From: an uncultured Pseudodesulfovibrio sp.
GTDB taxonomy: Bacteria; Desulfobacterota; Desulfovibrionia; Desulfovibrionales; Desulfovibrionaceae
Direction: 5' to 3'
DNA: 64,000 nucleotides
Assembly: GCF_963675635.1 (NCBI RefSeq)
Contig: NZ_OY776488.1
Coordinates: 2,748,001-2,812,000 of the forward strand
This document shows positions 1-9,055 of this stretch, piece by piece (the stretch's first letter is position 1; every line of letters starts with the position of its first letter). The position numbers and the translations under genes are program-made. Under the pieces are notes generated by a model. That model worked only from the letters and a program-made list of their open reading frames with translations. It did no database searches and was not told where the DNA came from.

Positions 1-1
1 G

Positions 2-1069
2 ATCAAGAGTAACGGTGTGTTGGCACCACATCTTGTCGACTTCACTGCTGATTCAGGCACGGATAACCGCGTGTTTCGATTCAGTCCCATACCCAGCCTT
101 GTTTCTGAATACGGGCTGACACCGGCTCAGGTGATTTCCCTGGCGGGTGGTATTCTTGATGGCCGGTTTGTGGGCAAGTTTCGTGCGGCGGATGAAGACA
201 TCGACCTACGCATGAAGATTGACAAGCGGTTTCTGAAACAGCCAGAAGATGCGCTCGATATTCCAATACTGGAAGACGATATGGGGCCGGTCCGAGTAGG
301 AGATCTGGTGGAGGTGGAAAGCTACCGTGAGCCGGGCCAGCTCAATCGGTTCCAGGGGCAACGGGCCATCACTCTGACTGCCAACATCAGGGCGGGAGCT
401 CCTGTCAGCGCGCCCAGCGTGGTTCATGATGTGAAAGCATATTATGAGACAATCCAGAGTCGATATCCCGGGGCAACATTGAGTTTTGCCGGGGAGTTCG
501 AGTCCACAGGCCGTTCCTTCACATCGCTTATGTATGCATTTTTTATTGCAATAATGCTCATGTATACAATTCTGGCCTGTCAGTTTCAGTCGTATGTTCA
601 GCCGGTTATCATTCTCTCGGCAGTAGCATTCGCCCTTATTGGCGTGGTTTTCGGAACATTTTTTACCCGGTCTTTGTTTACCGTGAACAGCTTCATTGCC
701 ACTGTTGGTGTCACCGGCGTTGTGGTCAATGACTCTCTGGTGCTGCTCGACTTTATCAATCGACTCTATGCTGCAGGATATAGCCGCGCAGAAGCCATTC
801 GCGAAGGAGTCCGTATCAGACTCAGACCGATTCTCATGACCACCTTGACCACGACTTTGGGCCTGCTGCCCATGGCGCTGGGTATTCCCTTCTATTCCGT
901 AGTCTGGGGTACTATGGCCACGACCTTTGTGACCGGATTATGTGTCGCAACCGCCTTGACCCTGATTGTCATGCCCCTTGAATGGGATCTGCTTATGCGT
1001 CGGAAGGAAAACAAGGAAAGAAAGCGGGCTGAAAAAGCCGGCGTGGTACAGCATGTGGGCGAAGTGTAG
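2..1069 (+). CDS. RND-family efflux pump inner-membrane subunit, C-terminal part (gene cut by window start)
   Basis: The reading frame is already open at the first bases, so this is the 3' part of a longer gene. The protein shows the second half of an AcrB/MexB-type pump: a periplasmic porter segment (about residues 1-165), then a hydrophobic block from about residue 175 with membrane helices containing MLMYTILACQFQSYVQP and the family-typical stretch VTGVVVNDSLVLLDFIN, followed by RLRPILMTTLTTTLGLLPMA, which matches the conserved end of RND transporters. RND pumps use the proton gradient to export drugs, metals or lipids through a tripartite envelope complex. The tail is short and lysine/arginine rich (cytoplasmic). 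Partner genes would lie to the left and are not visible, so the substrate cannot be judged. Confidence 0.93.
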   Translation: MKSNGVLAPHLVDFTADSGTDNRVFRFSPIPSLVSEYGLTPAQVISLAGGILDGRFVGKFRAADEDIDLRMKIDKRFLKQPEDALDIPILEDDMGPVRVGDLVEVESYREPGQLNRFQGQRAITLTANIRAGAPVSAPSVVHDVKAYYETIQSRYPGATLSFAGEFESTGRSFTSLMYAFFIAIMLMYTILACQFQSYVQPVIILSAVAFALIGVVFGTFFTRSLFTVNSFIATVGVTGVVVNDSLVLLDFINRLYAAGYSRAEAIREGVRIRLRPILMTTLTTTLGLLPMALGIPFYSVVWGTMATTFVTGLCVATALTLIVMPLEWDLLMRRKENKERKRAEKAGVVQHVGEV

Positions 1070-1162
1070 CGGTGGATATCTCTGGTTTAACACAAGCTAA
1101 AATCTAGAGATTTACGTAGTGCCCTGAAATATCGTGATGATTGGCGGTACGTGAAAAGGATG

Positions 1163-1208
1163 GTCCCTTGCATGGTGTTAAAATCCGGCGTGCAAGGGAT
1201 CATTTTTT
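1163..1208 (+). terminator. Rho-independent terminator after the RND gene
   Basis: Arms TCCCTTGCA (1164-1172) and TGCAAGGGA (1191-1199) pair perfectly around an 18-nt loop and are followed by a run of seven T. It lies 94 nt after the RND stop codon and separates it from the next gene. Confidence 0.75.
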
Positions 1209-1307
1209 TGTATAATGAACATTGCGTGGTTTGGTGTATCGCACGGTTGCGCCATTGTGGCGGACAAGGTATTCTGCTGCCCGGATTATGAATCAAAAGG
1301 AGCCGAA

Positions 1308-2099
1308 ATGACTGCGTATCCTCCCGTCACTCTGCTGGTCAGGAATGTCGAAAAATCTGCCGCGTTTTATAAGAAATCCCTTGGCTTCGATCTGGCCTGG
1401 AATGCTTTGCTCATGGGGCCGTTTGGTCAATGCCTGCGTTTGGTGGAGGCAAGGGATGCCACTGCCGGAGGGTGTGTCATTGTGACAATTGAAGTGCCGG
1501 ACATTTCAAAGGCCGTGGCAGCCATTCTGGATAACGGCGGCGGTCGCGCAGAAAAGCTCATGGGCGATAAACCCCTCTATCTCGGTCTGGATGGCGAAAT
1601 GATCGCGTTGACGCAGCGCGGACTGCCCGGCGCCGAGAAAGTGAAGCTCGTGGTGTATGACTTCGACGGTGTCATGACAGACAATACCGTCTCCGTGGAT
1701 CAGGATGGCCGGGAATATGTTCGGGCAAATCGAAGTGACGGTCTGGGTGTCGGCATGATTCGCAAGCTCGGTCTTGAGCAGGTTATTTTGAGTACCGAGG
1801 TCAACCCTGTGGTGAAAGCCAGGGCCGACAAGATCCGCCTGGAAGCCATTCACGGTATACGTGACAAGGCCTCTGCCCTGCTTGAGTTGGCGGACAAGCG
1901 ATCCATCTCTGTTGCCGAGGTGCTGTTCGTGGGTAATGATACTAATGATGCTGGAGGCATGGCTCTGGCGGGGTTCAAGGTGGCCCCTGCGGATGCACAC
2001 CCTTCCATTCTTGCTCAGGCTGACTACATCACCGTAGCACGAGGAGGCGAAGGCGTGATCCGTGAACTCGCCGATGTGCTGGCTGCCGCGAGATCATAG
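1308..2099 (+). CDS. VOC (glyoxalase-like) domain fused to KdsC-like HAD phosphatase
   Basis: The 263-residue protein has two parts. Residues about 1-105 look like one VOC/glyoxalase-fold module (start MTAYPPVTLLVRNVEKSAAF, then a VTIEVPDI strand). Residues about 112-263 resemble the KdsC branch of HAD phosphatases: the nucleophile motif VVYDFDGVMTDN gives D118 and D120, and the acidic metal-binding motif is VLFVGNDTND. KdsC removes phosphate from KDO 8-phosphate; relatives act on other sugar phosphates. A single VOC module normally needs a partner, so it may dimerise or only bind a ligand. The ATG at 1308 is chosen because AAAGGAG precedes it at good spacing; the frame is open further upstream to 1215. 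There is no nucleotide-sugar cluster next to it, so the substrate is unknown. Confidence 0.8.
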   Translation: MTAYPPVTLLVRNVEKSAAFYKKSLGFDLAWNALLMGPFGQCLRLVEARDATAGGCVIVTIEVPDISKAVAAILDNGGGRAEKLMGDKPLYLGLDGEMIALTQRGLPGAEKVKLVVYDFDGVMTDNTVSVDQDGREYVRANRSDGLGVGMIRKLGLEQVILSTEVNPVVKARADKIRLEAIHGIRDKASALLELADKRSISVAEVLFVGNDTNDAGGMALAGFKVAPADAHPSILAQADYITVARGGEGVIRELADVLAAARS

Positions 2100-2210
2100 G
2101 CATATTTAAATACTGACTTTTCAGGGTTCTTTCTGGACACGTTTGAGACTTTTGGCCTAACGTTCCATTGAATGCCGTCACGGAAGACCCTGAGACAGTT
2201 GGAGTTGCGC

Positions 2211-3635
2211 ATGCCGGAAGCCTCGTTTGAGAATATCTGTCTATTCCATATACTGGATGGACTTCGCGAAGGGTTGTCACACTTTTCAACCCCGAGCCGT
2301 GCCGCTGTGATTTATGCCAAAAGCAAAGATTCTCCTCCCCGTGTATGCGATCCGCAAAATCTGCTGGAAGGTCACGAACCAAAGCTCAGGGATTACTACC
2401 TGTATTCCAACAAATGGCGGGAAGACCCGCCGGAAGGTCAGGAACTGGAAATCATTAATTCCGAGAAGGCCGGGCTAGACCTCTCTGGAATCATTACATT
2501 GGGTGCTCGCTCCCAGCCTATGCACTATCAAATGTGGTTCACGGAAGAACACCCGGACATGTGTTCGCTTGGTCCGACCCGGAACTGGCTGGAATATGCC
2601 GTGGAGCTGGTTTCCCAGAATTTTGAAACATGCAATGTCATGGGGTTGGATACCGCGGGATTCATGTTGCAGCATTGCGCTAATCACGCCATTCGCAACT
2701 TTATCGTGGATGAACGAAGCCGTATGGGGTGGCTGGATACCCAGATACGGGTCTATCCTTTTCTGGATGCAATAATGGGTGTGTCTGGGACCAAGGAAGA
2801 AGGCGCATGGCCCAGGGGCCGTATTGTTGTGGTTGAGCCAAGCCAGCTTGACCAGGTTCGTATGGTCTGCCGTTTCCCTCTGCATGAGCAACCGAGACTT
2901 TCAGATACCAAGCATGTGCGCAAGTTGTTGCAGGCCGTGGAGTTTTCCGGGCGCGTACTGGTTTCTGACGGCTCCACGGTGCTTGGGATCGCCATCGGCC
3001 CCATGCCGGGGGCGTACCTGGCTGCTCAGTTCAGCGGTACTCACGGATTTTTGTGGATCAAGGATGATTTGGTCTGCAGTTTTTCTGATGGTCGGTTCCA
3101 TTCTTCCAACCTGATGGCCAATCTGGTCCAGCTTGAAGAGCAATTACTGGAGACTGATCTGACCATGGAGGAGCAGCATACCCTGCTTCACATCGTTTCG
3201 CATATCGTCAACAGGGTGCGTGACCGTAAGCATGGGTGCACTCTGATCGTGGATGCGGGCACTGAATTTCTCAAAACAGCGGGCCAGCACTTTGAAACAC
3301 CTTTGGATCTACAGGAAAGCAGTCAGCTCAAGCTCGCCTGTTCTTTGGCGAAGCTGGATGGGGCTCTGCATATAGGTCGAGACCTGAAGCTCTACGGTTT
3401 CGGTTGCCTCATGGACGGTCTTTCTGTCCCCGGCGAGAACAGGGCGCGTGGGGCGCGATTCAACTCGGCGTTGCGATTCACTGCGGAGCATGAAAATATC
3501 GTGGTGGTCGTGGTGTCGTCAGATCGGCCTGTTTCCATCATCAAGGACGGCGTTGAGCTGACCGCTTTATGTAATTTTCAGCAGATTCGCGGTTTTACCC
3601 GCCCTCCTCTGCTGGCTGAATGGGTGATGAGCTAA
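2211..3635 (+). CDS. Protein with degenerate diadenylate cyclase-like (DAC/DisA-N related) domain
   Basis: A 474-residue soluble protein. The N-terminal 330 residues match nothing I can name. The C-terminal part resembles the DisA_N nucleotide-binding fold: a DGA motif (residues 383-385), then a GxRxxxA stretch GARFNSALRF (414 onward) where cyclases have GTRHRAA, then a VVVVVSS strand like the VIVVSEE strand of the family. The catalytic RHR is therefore replaced by R-F-N, so cyclase activity is doubtful; a role as sensor or binder of nucleotides, as proposed for inactive DAC relatives, is an inference. ATG 2211 has GGAG six bases upstream, better than the in-frame ATG at 2172. The next gene starts 4 nt after the stop, so the two are probably cotranscribed. 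Confidence 0.6.
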   Translation: MPEASFENICLFHILDGLREGLSHFSTPSRAAVIYAKSKDSPPRVCDPQNLLEGHEPKLRDYYLYSNKWREDPPEGQELEIINSEKAGLDLSGIITLGARSQPMHYQMWFTEEHPDMCSLGPTRNWLEYAVELVSQNFETCNVMGLDTAGFMLQHCANHAIRNFIVDERSRMGWLDTQIRVYPFLDAIMGVSGTKEEGAWPRGRIVVVEPSQLDQVRMVCRFPLHEQPRLSDTKHVRKLLQAVEFSGRVLVSDGSTVLGIAIGPMPGAYLAAQFSGTHGFLWIKDDLVCSFSDGRFHSSNLMANLVQLEEQLLETDLTMEEQHTLLHIVSHIVNRVRDRKHGCTLIVDAGTEFLKTAGQHFETPLDLQESSQLKLACSLAKLDGALHIGRDLKLYGFGCLMDGLSVPGENRARGARFNSALRFTAEHENIVVVVVSSDRPVSIIKDGVELTALCNFQQIRGFTRPPLLAEWVMS

Positions 3636-3639
3636 GCCG

Positions 3640-3870
3640 ATGACCGGAGTCTGGATCTCAGATCCGATATTCTGGCTTATCGCCCTGCCTGCGCTTGCCG
3701 TATCCGGCCTGCTCATGCAGATGGTCCTGTCTCTTTTCCGCTGTTGCGCTTCCTTCACGCTGCGCGGCAAGCCCATTCAACTCAAATGGTGGATGATTCC
3801 GGCTACCAGCTGTCTCTGCTGCCTTGTCTGGGGCATGGCGATTGCCTATGCCGTGTTCTTCACTCCATGA
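3640..3870 (+). CDS. Small two-helix membrane protein next to the DAC-like gene
   Basis: A 76-residue hydrophobic protein with two predicted membrane helices (about residues 10-32 and 50-73) separated by a short basic loop containing RGKPIQLKWW. It has five cysteines, three of them in or near the second helix. Start is 4 nt after the stop of the DAC-like gene, which argues for translational coupling and a shared function. No family recognised. Confidence 0.6.
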   Translation: MTGVWISDPIFWLIALPALAVSGLLMQMVLSLFRCCASFTLRGKPIQLKWWMIPATSCLCCLVWGMAIAYAVFFTP

Positions 3871-3997
3871 GCTTTTCAATTTGAAATAATTACTATTTTT
3901 CTTGTCACAAAAAAGTCGGATCATTTTTACATTCCGGTCACACTACTGTCACAAATCGTGTCGCTTTAACGACATCGAAGAGTAGGTTTCTCTTTCC

Positions 3998-4018
3998 CCG
4001 TCTGAAGTCTTCAGGCGG
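3998..4018 (+). other. Hairpin in the leader of the chemoreceptor gene
   Basis: CCGTCTGAAG and CTTCAGGCGG pair with one G-T pair, ending five bases before the AAGGAG ribosome site of the gene at 4036. It could affect translation or mark the 3' end of the upstream transcript; no T-run follows. Confidence 0.3.
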
Positions 4019-4035
4019 TTACGGAAGGAGAGACA

Positions 4036-6594
4036 ATGAAGCTCAGTGTAAAAATGCTTATTTTTTGTTTATTCATAGGTATTCTGCCTTTAGGCGGCAT
4101 GGTCGGGTACAGCCTGCATACTGCGTCCGGGAGCCTGAAGGAGCAGGCACGAAGCAAACTTGCTGCAATCAAGGAAGCCAAAATTCATGACTTGTATGCT
4201 TTGACTGAGACTTGGAACAAGGACATCACCATGTTTTCCGAGGCGCGATACGTTTACAGCGCACTGGTCCGGCTGCGGGATATTGCATTTTATGAGGCCA
4301 AGCCCGGCGAGAAGCTGGACGTCACCAATGAGGACTATGCCCACGCCCTGAACCGGGTGTCCGGCGAGTTTACCCCCTGGACCACGATTCGTGGGTATGC
4401 CGACGCCCTGATTCTGGATGACACCGGCCGTGTTGTTTTCTCCATTGCCCGTGGCCGTGAGCTGGGTGAGGATATAGCGAGGGGGCCACTGTCCAGAAGT
4501 AGGCTCCAGAAGGCCTGGAAACGCGCCCTCGCCGGAGAGACTGTCATAGTCGACTTCCACCCCTATGCTCCCTTGAAACAACTCCCCTGCGCGTTTATCG
4601 CCGCTCCTATCAGGCGCCATGGAAAGGAAATTGAAGGTGTGGCAGTCCTGCGTATTCCAATTGAAAGCGTCAATGCAGTCATGAGTGCGCGGGCCGGAAT
4701 GGGGAAAACCGGCGAAGCCTATCTGGTGGGACAGGATAGGCTCATGCGTTCCGATTTGTTTTCTGGCTCGGAACAATACAGCGTGGTCGCCTCTTTTTCC
4801 GCTCCGCGCCGGGGTGTCATGAATACCGTCCCTGCCCGCAAGGGGCTGGATGGTGAGAGCGGGAGCATGGATGCAACAGACTATCGGGGCAAGGCGGTGT
4901 TGGCAGACTTCGCCCCTGTTCCTGTAGGTGATACCGTCTGGGGGCTTGTGGCCAAAATTGACGCTTCCGAAGCGTTGGAATCGGTGAAAGTCCTCGAAAA
5001 TGCGGCCATGGTTGTTGGCGCTGCGTCTGCGACAGGCATTCTTTTGGTCACACTCCTTTTTCTGCGGTGCGCCCTGCTCCGTCCACTCAATGCTCTACGC
5101 GAATATGCGGGGAAAGTGTCTGAAGGCGACCTCAGTGCTATCCCTCAGGGCGTGTTCAAGGGAGAATTGAAACAGGTTCAAGAAGCGATAGAGCTGATGG
5201 TGCACAATCTGGCCGGCAAGATGCAGGAAGCGAAAGCCGCTTCCGAGTTGGCCCAATCGCGTGCAGCCGAAGCCGAGGTCGCTGTGGTGAGGGCCGAGAG
5301 AGAGCGGCAGGCTCGAACCGATGCGGCCAGAGCGCAACGCGAAGGCATGCTTCAGGCGGCAGGCATGCTTGAATCCATTGTTTCCGGAATGAAAGACGCT
5401 TCAGGAGTCGTGAACAGCGAATCTGACAGAATTCTGGAAGGAGCCAACAGTCTGAGTCGTCGGGTGGAGAGGACAGCGGTATCGATGGAGCAGTTGTCCG
5501 GGTCGATCAATGAGGTGGCAGGAAATGCCGAAAAGGCGTCCAAGGCTGCCGCAATAGCGCAAAACCGTGCCCGCGAAGGGGCTGGAGTGGTGCGTAAGAC
5601 CGTCAATTCTATAGGCGACGTGCACCATATTACGGAGCAACTCAAGATTAAGGTCTCCAGCCTTGGTTCCAAGGCAGACTCCATTGACAAGGTCATGACG
5701 GTCATATCGGATATTGCAGATCAGACCAACCTGCTGGCCCTCAACGCAGCCATTGAAGCGGCGCGGGCCGGTGAAGCCGGTCGGGGGTTCGCCGTAGTGG
5801 CGGATGAGGTGCGCAAACTGGCCGAGAAAACCATGGATGCCACTCGTGAGGTCGGTGTTTCCATCACCGATATCCAGACTGATGTACGGGAAAACATACG
5901 CGGCATGGATATGGCCGCTGACAAGGTGGATTTGGCCAATGCGCTGGCAGGAGAGTCCGGCGATGCGCTAAACGAAATAATGGAGTTTTTCGAGTCCATG
6001 ACACGGCAGGTAGAGGCTATTGCGGCCGCCAGCAGTCAGCAGTCCGTGGCAGGTGAGGAAATCAACAGGGCCGTTTCCGAGGTGGATGCCGTCTCGAGTG
6101 AAACCGCTCTGGCAGTGAATGGGACAGGTAGCGCCATCTTTGCGTTGACGAATCAGATCGAAACACTTTCGAAGCTTCATGGGCTGTTTTTGCTGTTGGG
6201 TGAAGGACGGGTGCAGGAAGAGGTTGCCGAATTGTCCAGAGATCCCCTGCTGTCCAGTTCTGACCGATCACGTCAGCAGGAAATTCTGAACAGGGTCGTG
6301 CATGGAAACTCGGGGCTTGAGATTGCCTGGATAACAGATTCAGCCGGTATTCAGGTGACGGAGTGTGCTCAGGCTCATGGGGTATCTGCAGGCACTGTCA
6401 CGGGCTGCGTGGGAACCGACTGGTCTGATTTCGATTGGTTTCAGGAACCAATGCGAACTGGTGAAACCTATATTTCCAACATTTATCATTCAAGGGCCGT
6501 TGATGACTATTGCCTGACTGTTTCAACGCCTGTGAGAAATCCTGGTGGAGACATCGTAGGTGTTCTGGCCGTGGATGTCCGGCATGGTGCATGA
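4036..6594 (+). CDS. Methyl-accepting chemotaxis protein with Cache sensor and extra C-terminal sensor-like domain
   Basis: An 852-residue chemoreceptor. A first membrane helix (residues 7-27) is followed by a periplasmic Cache-type sensor to about residue 310, a second helix (about 318-342), a HAMP segment starting [12 protein letters not shown], a long coiled coil, and the MCP signalling hairpin with the conserved stretch [20 protein letters not shown]. Unlike standard receptors it continues for about 130 residues after the signalling domain; the tail (about 745-852) contains [27 protein letters not shown] and [10 protein letters not shown], which read like a PDC/Cache fold placed in the cytoplasm. 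It should control CheA. AAGGAG precedes the ATG. A chemotaxis methyltransferase gene lies at 37.5 kb, but no cheA/cheW is in the window. Confidence 0.92.
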   Translation: MKLSVKMLIFCLFIGILPLGGMVGYSLHTASGSLKEQARSKLAAIKEAKIHDLYALTETWNKDITMFSEARYVYSALVRLRDIAFYEAKPGEKLDVTNEDYAHALNRVSGEFTPWTTIRGYADALILDDTGRVVFSIARGRELGEDIARGPLSRSRLQKAWKRALAGETVIVDFHPYAPLKQLPCAFIAAPIRRHGKEIEGVAVLRIPIESVNAVMSARAGMGKTGEAYLVGQDRLMRSDLFSGSEQYSVVASFSAPRRGVMNTVPARKGLDGESGSMDATDYRGKAVLADFAPVPVGDTVWGLVAKIDASEALESVKVLENAAMVVGAASATGILLVTLLFLRCALLRPLNALREYAGKVSEGDLSAIPQGVFKGELKQVQEAIELMVHNLAGKMQEAKAASELAQSRAAEAEVAVVRAERERQARTDAARAQREGMLQAAGMLESIVSGMKDASGVVNSESDRILEGANSLSRRVERTAVSMEQLSGSINEVAGNAEKASKAAAIAQNRAREGAGVVRKTVNSIGDVHHITEQLKIKVSSLGSKADSIDKVMTVISDIADQTNLLALNAAIEAARAGEAGRGFAVVADEVRKLAEKTMDATREVGVSITDIQTDVRENIRGMDMAADKVDLANALAGESGDALNEIMEFFESMTRQVEAIAAASSQQSVAGEEINRAVSEVDAVSSETALAVNGTGSAIFALTNQIETLSKLHGLFLLLGEGRVQEEVAELSRDPLLSSSDRSRQQEILNRVVHGNSGLEIAWITDSAGIQVTECAQAHGVSAGTVTGCVGTDWSDFDWFQEPMRTGETYISNIYHSRAVDDYCLTVSTPVRNPGGDIVGVLAVDVRHGA

Positions 6595-6703
6595 TCTCTA
6601 CCCTGTTCTGTCAGCCAATATTCACAGGAAGTTTCTTGAACGACATGGAAGCGTCATGCGGGAATAACGCCCGGCGGGATACTGTCGAAAAAAAAAGGAG
6701 GAC

Positions 6704-6859
6704 ATGAGTATGCTTTGGCTCAATGCTGATCTTTCAGTCTCCAATGTGACAGAAATTCTCGCGCACGTTCGATGTTCCACCCGCTGTATGGCGTATGTCG
6801 CCGCGTGTGCCGTTTTTTCGATGCTATTTGTGCAGCTAGCCTGCATTTATGGTTTATAG
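6704..6859 (+). CDS. Possible 51-residue membrane microprotein
   Basis: A short open frame directly behind a strong AAAAGGAGGAC ribosome site, 109 nt downstream of the chemoreceptor. The product begins MSMLWLNADLSVSN and ends with one hydrophobic helix (about residues 29-50, CMAYVAACAVFSMLFVQLAC) with four cysteines in its second half. It overlaps the 3' end of the convergent gene by 13 bases. No homologue recalled; the support is the ribosome site and the helix only. Confidence 0.4.
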   Translation: MSMLWLNADLSVSNVTEILAHVRCSTRCMAYVAACAVFSMLFVQLACIYGL

Positions 6860-7932
6860 CGTTTGAACAGGAAAAAGAGTCCCGCGCACAGTAGTATCCC
6901 AAAAAACCATCCGATCATGTTGGTGGAAATGGCGTTTTCTGGTTCGGAAACTGTTTCTGGCGGATTGACGACAGTGGCTCCTTCGGGTGGTGAAATGCCG
7001 AATCGAGCCAGAGCTTTTCCATCCAGGATCAAGCTGCCGTGCACTGGTTGCGGAAGCATTTCCTGGATGTTCTCACCCTGTAGAATCTTTTTGACCAGTC
7101 GGGCCGCATCCTGACCGACGGCATTGCCTGAAATCAGGAGTCCTCCGACAACTCCTGTTCCCATGAATGAATCATCCAGAACGAATGTCGGTGATGCTGT
7201 CCGGGATTTGAGTATGGAAGCCATGGTTTCATTGAGGACGGGGCTCCCCTGCCTGTCTTCGGAAAATCCGAGAAAAAGCGTGACCCCACGACTTGGGACA
7301 CTGGACAAAACCGTACTCAAGTCGTCAAGGCGCATCCCTTCATCATCACCGGCTTCATAGCCGGGGAAGATGAGTTGCGCCTGATCCATGTACGGTTGCA
7401 TGGCCTGCACTACGGCTTTCATGCGAGCCTTCCCGGTGGCTGTGCTGTCAGCAATCCCCACCACTGTCCGTGTTTCCGGGCGGAGGGTGAAAATAAGGTC
7501 CACTACTTGCTGCATGGAGTGCTCGACAGGCAGTCCCGTGCAGTTTTTATACGAAGACAGAACTTCCGGCGTCGGGCGAGGGATTGAGCAGAAAAGAACT
7601 GGTGCATCCGGAAATAAGCTTGGACCGTATTTTCTGGCAAAGGCGAAAGCGATGCGACCGTCTGTAATGACGACCTGCGGTGTCAGATGAGCTTCAAGCA
7701 ACTGCTGGTAGACAGTGTCAAAGTGATCTTCATCCATGTCTTCTTGTCCGAGAAACTCCTGATGCACTTGCGCGACGGAGCCAAGCCCACTTTCCAGCCC
7801 TGAAGCAAAGCTTTTTGTCCATTCAGTGGAGCTTGATTCGGAGTGAAGAAGGATGACATCCAGAGAATCGGCACTTGTGGCGAGTGTGGGGACCAGTAGA
7901 AGGAACCCAAGAACTGTTACCAGTCTAAGCAA
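6847..7932 (-). CDS. Membrane-anchored ABC substrate-binding-like protein (orphan sensor)
   Basis: A 361-residue protein with a signal peptide (VLGFLLLVPTLATSADS), a periplasmic domain of the ABC_sub_bind type (VILLHSE near the start, VVITDGRIAFAFARKYG, FPDAPVLFCSIP), and a single C-terminal membrane helix (about 338-355) ending in a short basic tail. The fold is the one used as sensor in the large hybrid kinase at 21.8-25.3 kb, with the same motif order, but here no kinase or cyclase follows. The start codon is TTG, with CAGAGG about 8 nt upstream. It lies 67 nt downstream of the GGDEF gene on the same strand, so a two-protein sensor/output pair is likely. Confidence 0.75.
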   Translation of the reverse strand: MLRLVTVLGFLLLVPTLATSADSLDVILLHSESSSTEWTKSFASGLESGLGSVAQVHQEFLGQEDMDEDHFDTVYQQLLEAHLTPQVVITDGRIAFAFARKYGPSLFPDAPVLFCSIPRPTPEVLSSYKNCTGLPVEHSMQQVVDLIFTLRPETRTVVGIADSTATGKARMKAVVQAMQPYMDQAQLIFPGYEAGDDEGMRLDDLSTVLSSVPSRGVTLFLGFSEDRQGSPVLNETMASILKSRTASPTFVLDDSFMGTGVVGGLLISGNAVGQDAARLVKKILQGENIQEMLPQPVHGSLILDGKALARFGISPPEGATVVNPPETVSEPENAISTNMIGWFFGILLCAGLFFLFKRYKP

Positions 7933-7999
7933 TTAAAAAACCTCTGATATTGTTGGAAGTATAAATCGTCAGTTACCGATAGCTGCGCGAAGGAGGCGA

Positions 8000-9055
8000 T
8001 TAAGATGAAGCGACACAAACTCTGTTTCGGCCGAAGTTCTTGGCTTTGTAGAGTGCTGAATCTGCTGCGCTGATCAGCGTACTTGAATTCCACCCGGTCT
8101 GCAATTGGGCCACGCCCACCGAGACGGTGAAGCGTAACGGGACATCTGAAAGTTTGCCATCAGTGCGCACTCTGAAATCGTAATTTTCAACATCAGCCCT
8201 TACAGCTTCCGATTTGATGGCCGCCCTGCCGAGGTCCATGTCCTTGACCACGATTACCAGTTCCTCGCCGCCGTACCTTGCCGCAAAACCATTGTATTGT
8301 AATGCGTGGGCTGAGATAATGTTTCCCAGCGCACGGAGAACATCGTCCCCGGCCTGGTGACCGTAAGTGTCGTTGACCCTTTTGAAGTGATCCACGTCGA
8401 CCATCATCAGGCTCAGAGGAGTGCTGTTTTTGTCGCACTCCCTGACTGCGCCGTTTATGAAGGACTCCATGGCGCGGCGGTTATACAAGCCGGTCAGAAG
8501 CGGGTCGAAATTCGCTGTTCTTTCGAAATGGTCAGCCTTGGCACTGAGCTCCCGGGCTTCATCCTTGAATTCGGTGATGAGCTCCTGGAACATGCCTCTG
8601 ACCCTGGTGAGAATCGCTGTGCTGCTTGAGCCATCCTGAATGGCATTGACGGCAGTTGCATTGAATGTATCCAGTCGTTCACTATGCCGTTTATTGACTC
8701 CCTGCATGGAGTTGATGATGTCATTCATTTCCTGCAAAAGCATGGCCGCAGATTTCTTTTCCCGCGTCAGTGCTTCTTCAAGCTCCTGCGTGCCGATATT
8801 TTGCATAATGTACATGTCGAGCATGGCAATGATGACGTCGTAGTGTTCATCAGAAAAGTCTCGCTTCAAAATTTCAGTACAAATATCCCGTTGAATCTCG
8901 GCCTTTTTGTCATCCGTATAGACACTCAGTTTTGTGAGTAGATTACGAACAAACAGAATGACAGCCATCCAGTTAGGATCATCTCCTATTCCCGCAGTTT
9001 TCAGAATATTGCTTATATTGCTGGTTTCGGCTGAACAGTGAGAGGAGATAGTCAT
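8000..9055 (-). CDS. Diguanylate cyclase (GGDEF domain protein)
   Basis: A 351-residue protein without membrane helices. The N-terminal 180 residues are helical, including a coiled coil around residues 115-180. The C-terminal GGDEF domain starts at DPLTGLYNRRAMESF; the active-site signature is GGEEL, a functional variant in this family, and MMVDVDHFKRVNDTYGHQAGD holds the metal and GTP-binding region. It should make c-di-GMP from two GTP. The allosteric RxxD site usually five residues before the signature is absent, so product inhibition is probably missing. GGCGG precedes the ATG. It is followed by the orphan sensor gene. Confidence 0.93.
   Translation of the reverse strand: MTISSHCSAETSNISNILKTAGIGDDPNWMAVILFVRNLLTKLSVYTDDKKAEIQRDICTEILKRDFSDEHYDVIIAMLDMYIMQNIGTQELEEALTREKKSAAMLLQEMNDIINSMQGVNKRHSERLDTFNATAVNAIQDGSSSTAILTRVRGMFQELITEFKDEARELSAKADHFERTANFDPLLTGLYNRRAMESFINGAVRECDKNSTPLSLMMVDVDHFKRVNDTYGHQAGDDVLRALGNIISAHALQYNGFAARYGGEELVIVVKDMDLGRAAIKSEAVRADVENYDFRVRTDGKLSDVPLRFTVSVGVAQLQTGWNSSTLISAADSALYKAKNFGRNRVCVASS

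Noticed and set aside
4090..4776. 228-codon frame opposite the first chemoreceptor
   Set aside because: Antisense shadow of the Cache domain; no ribosome site.
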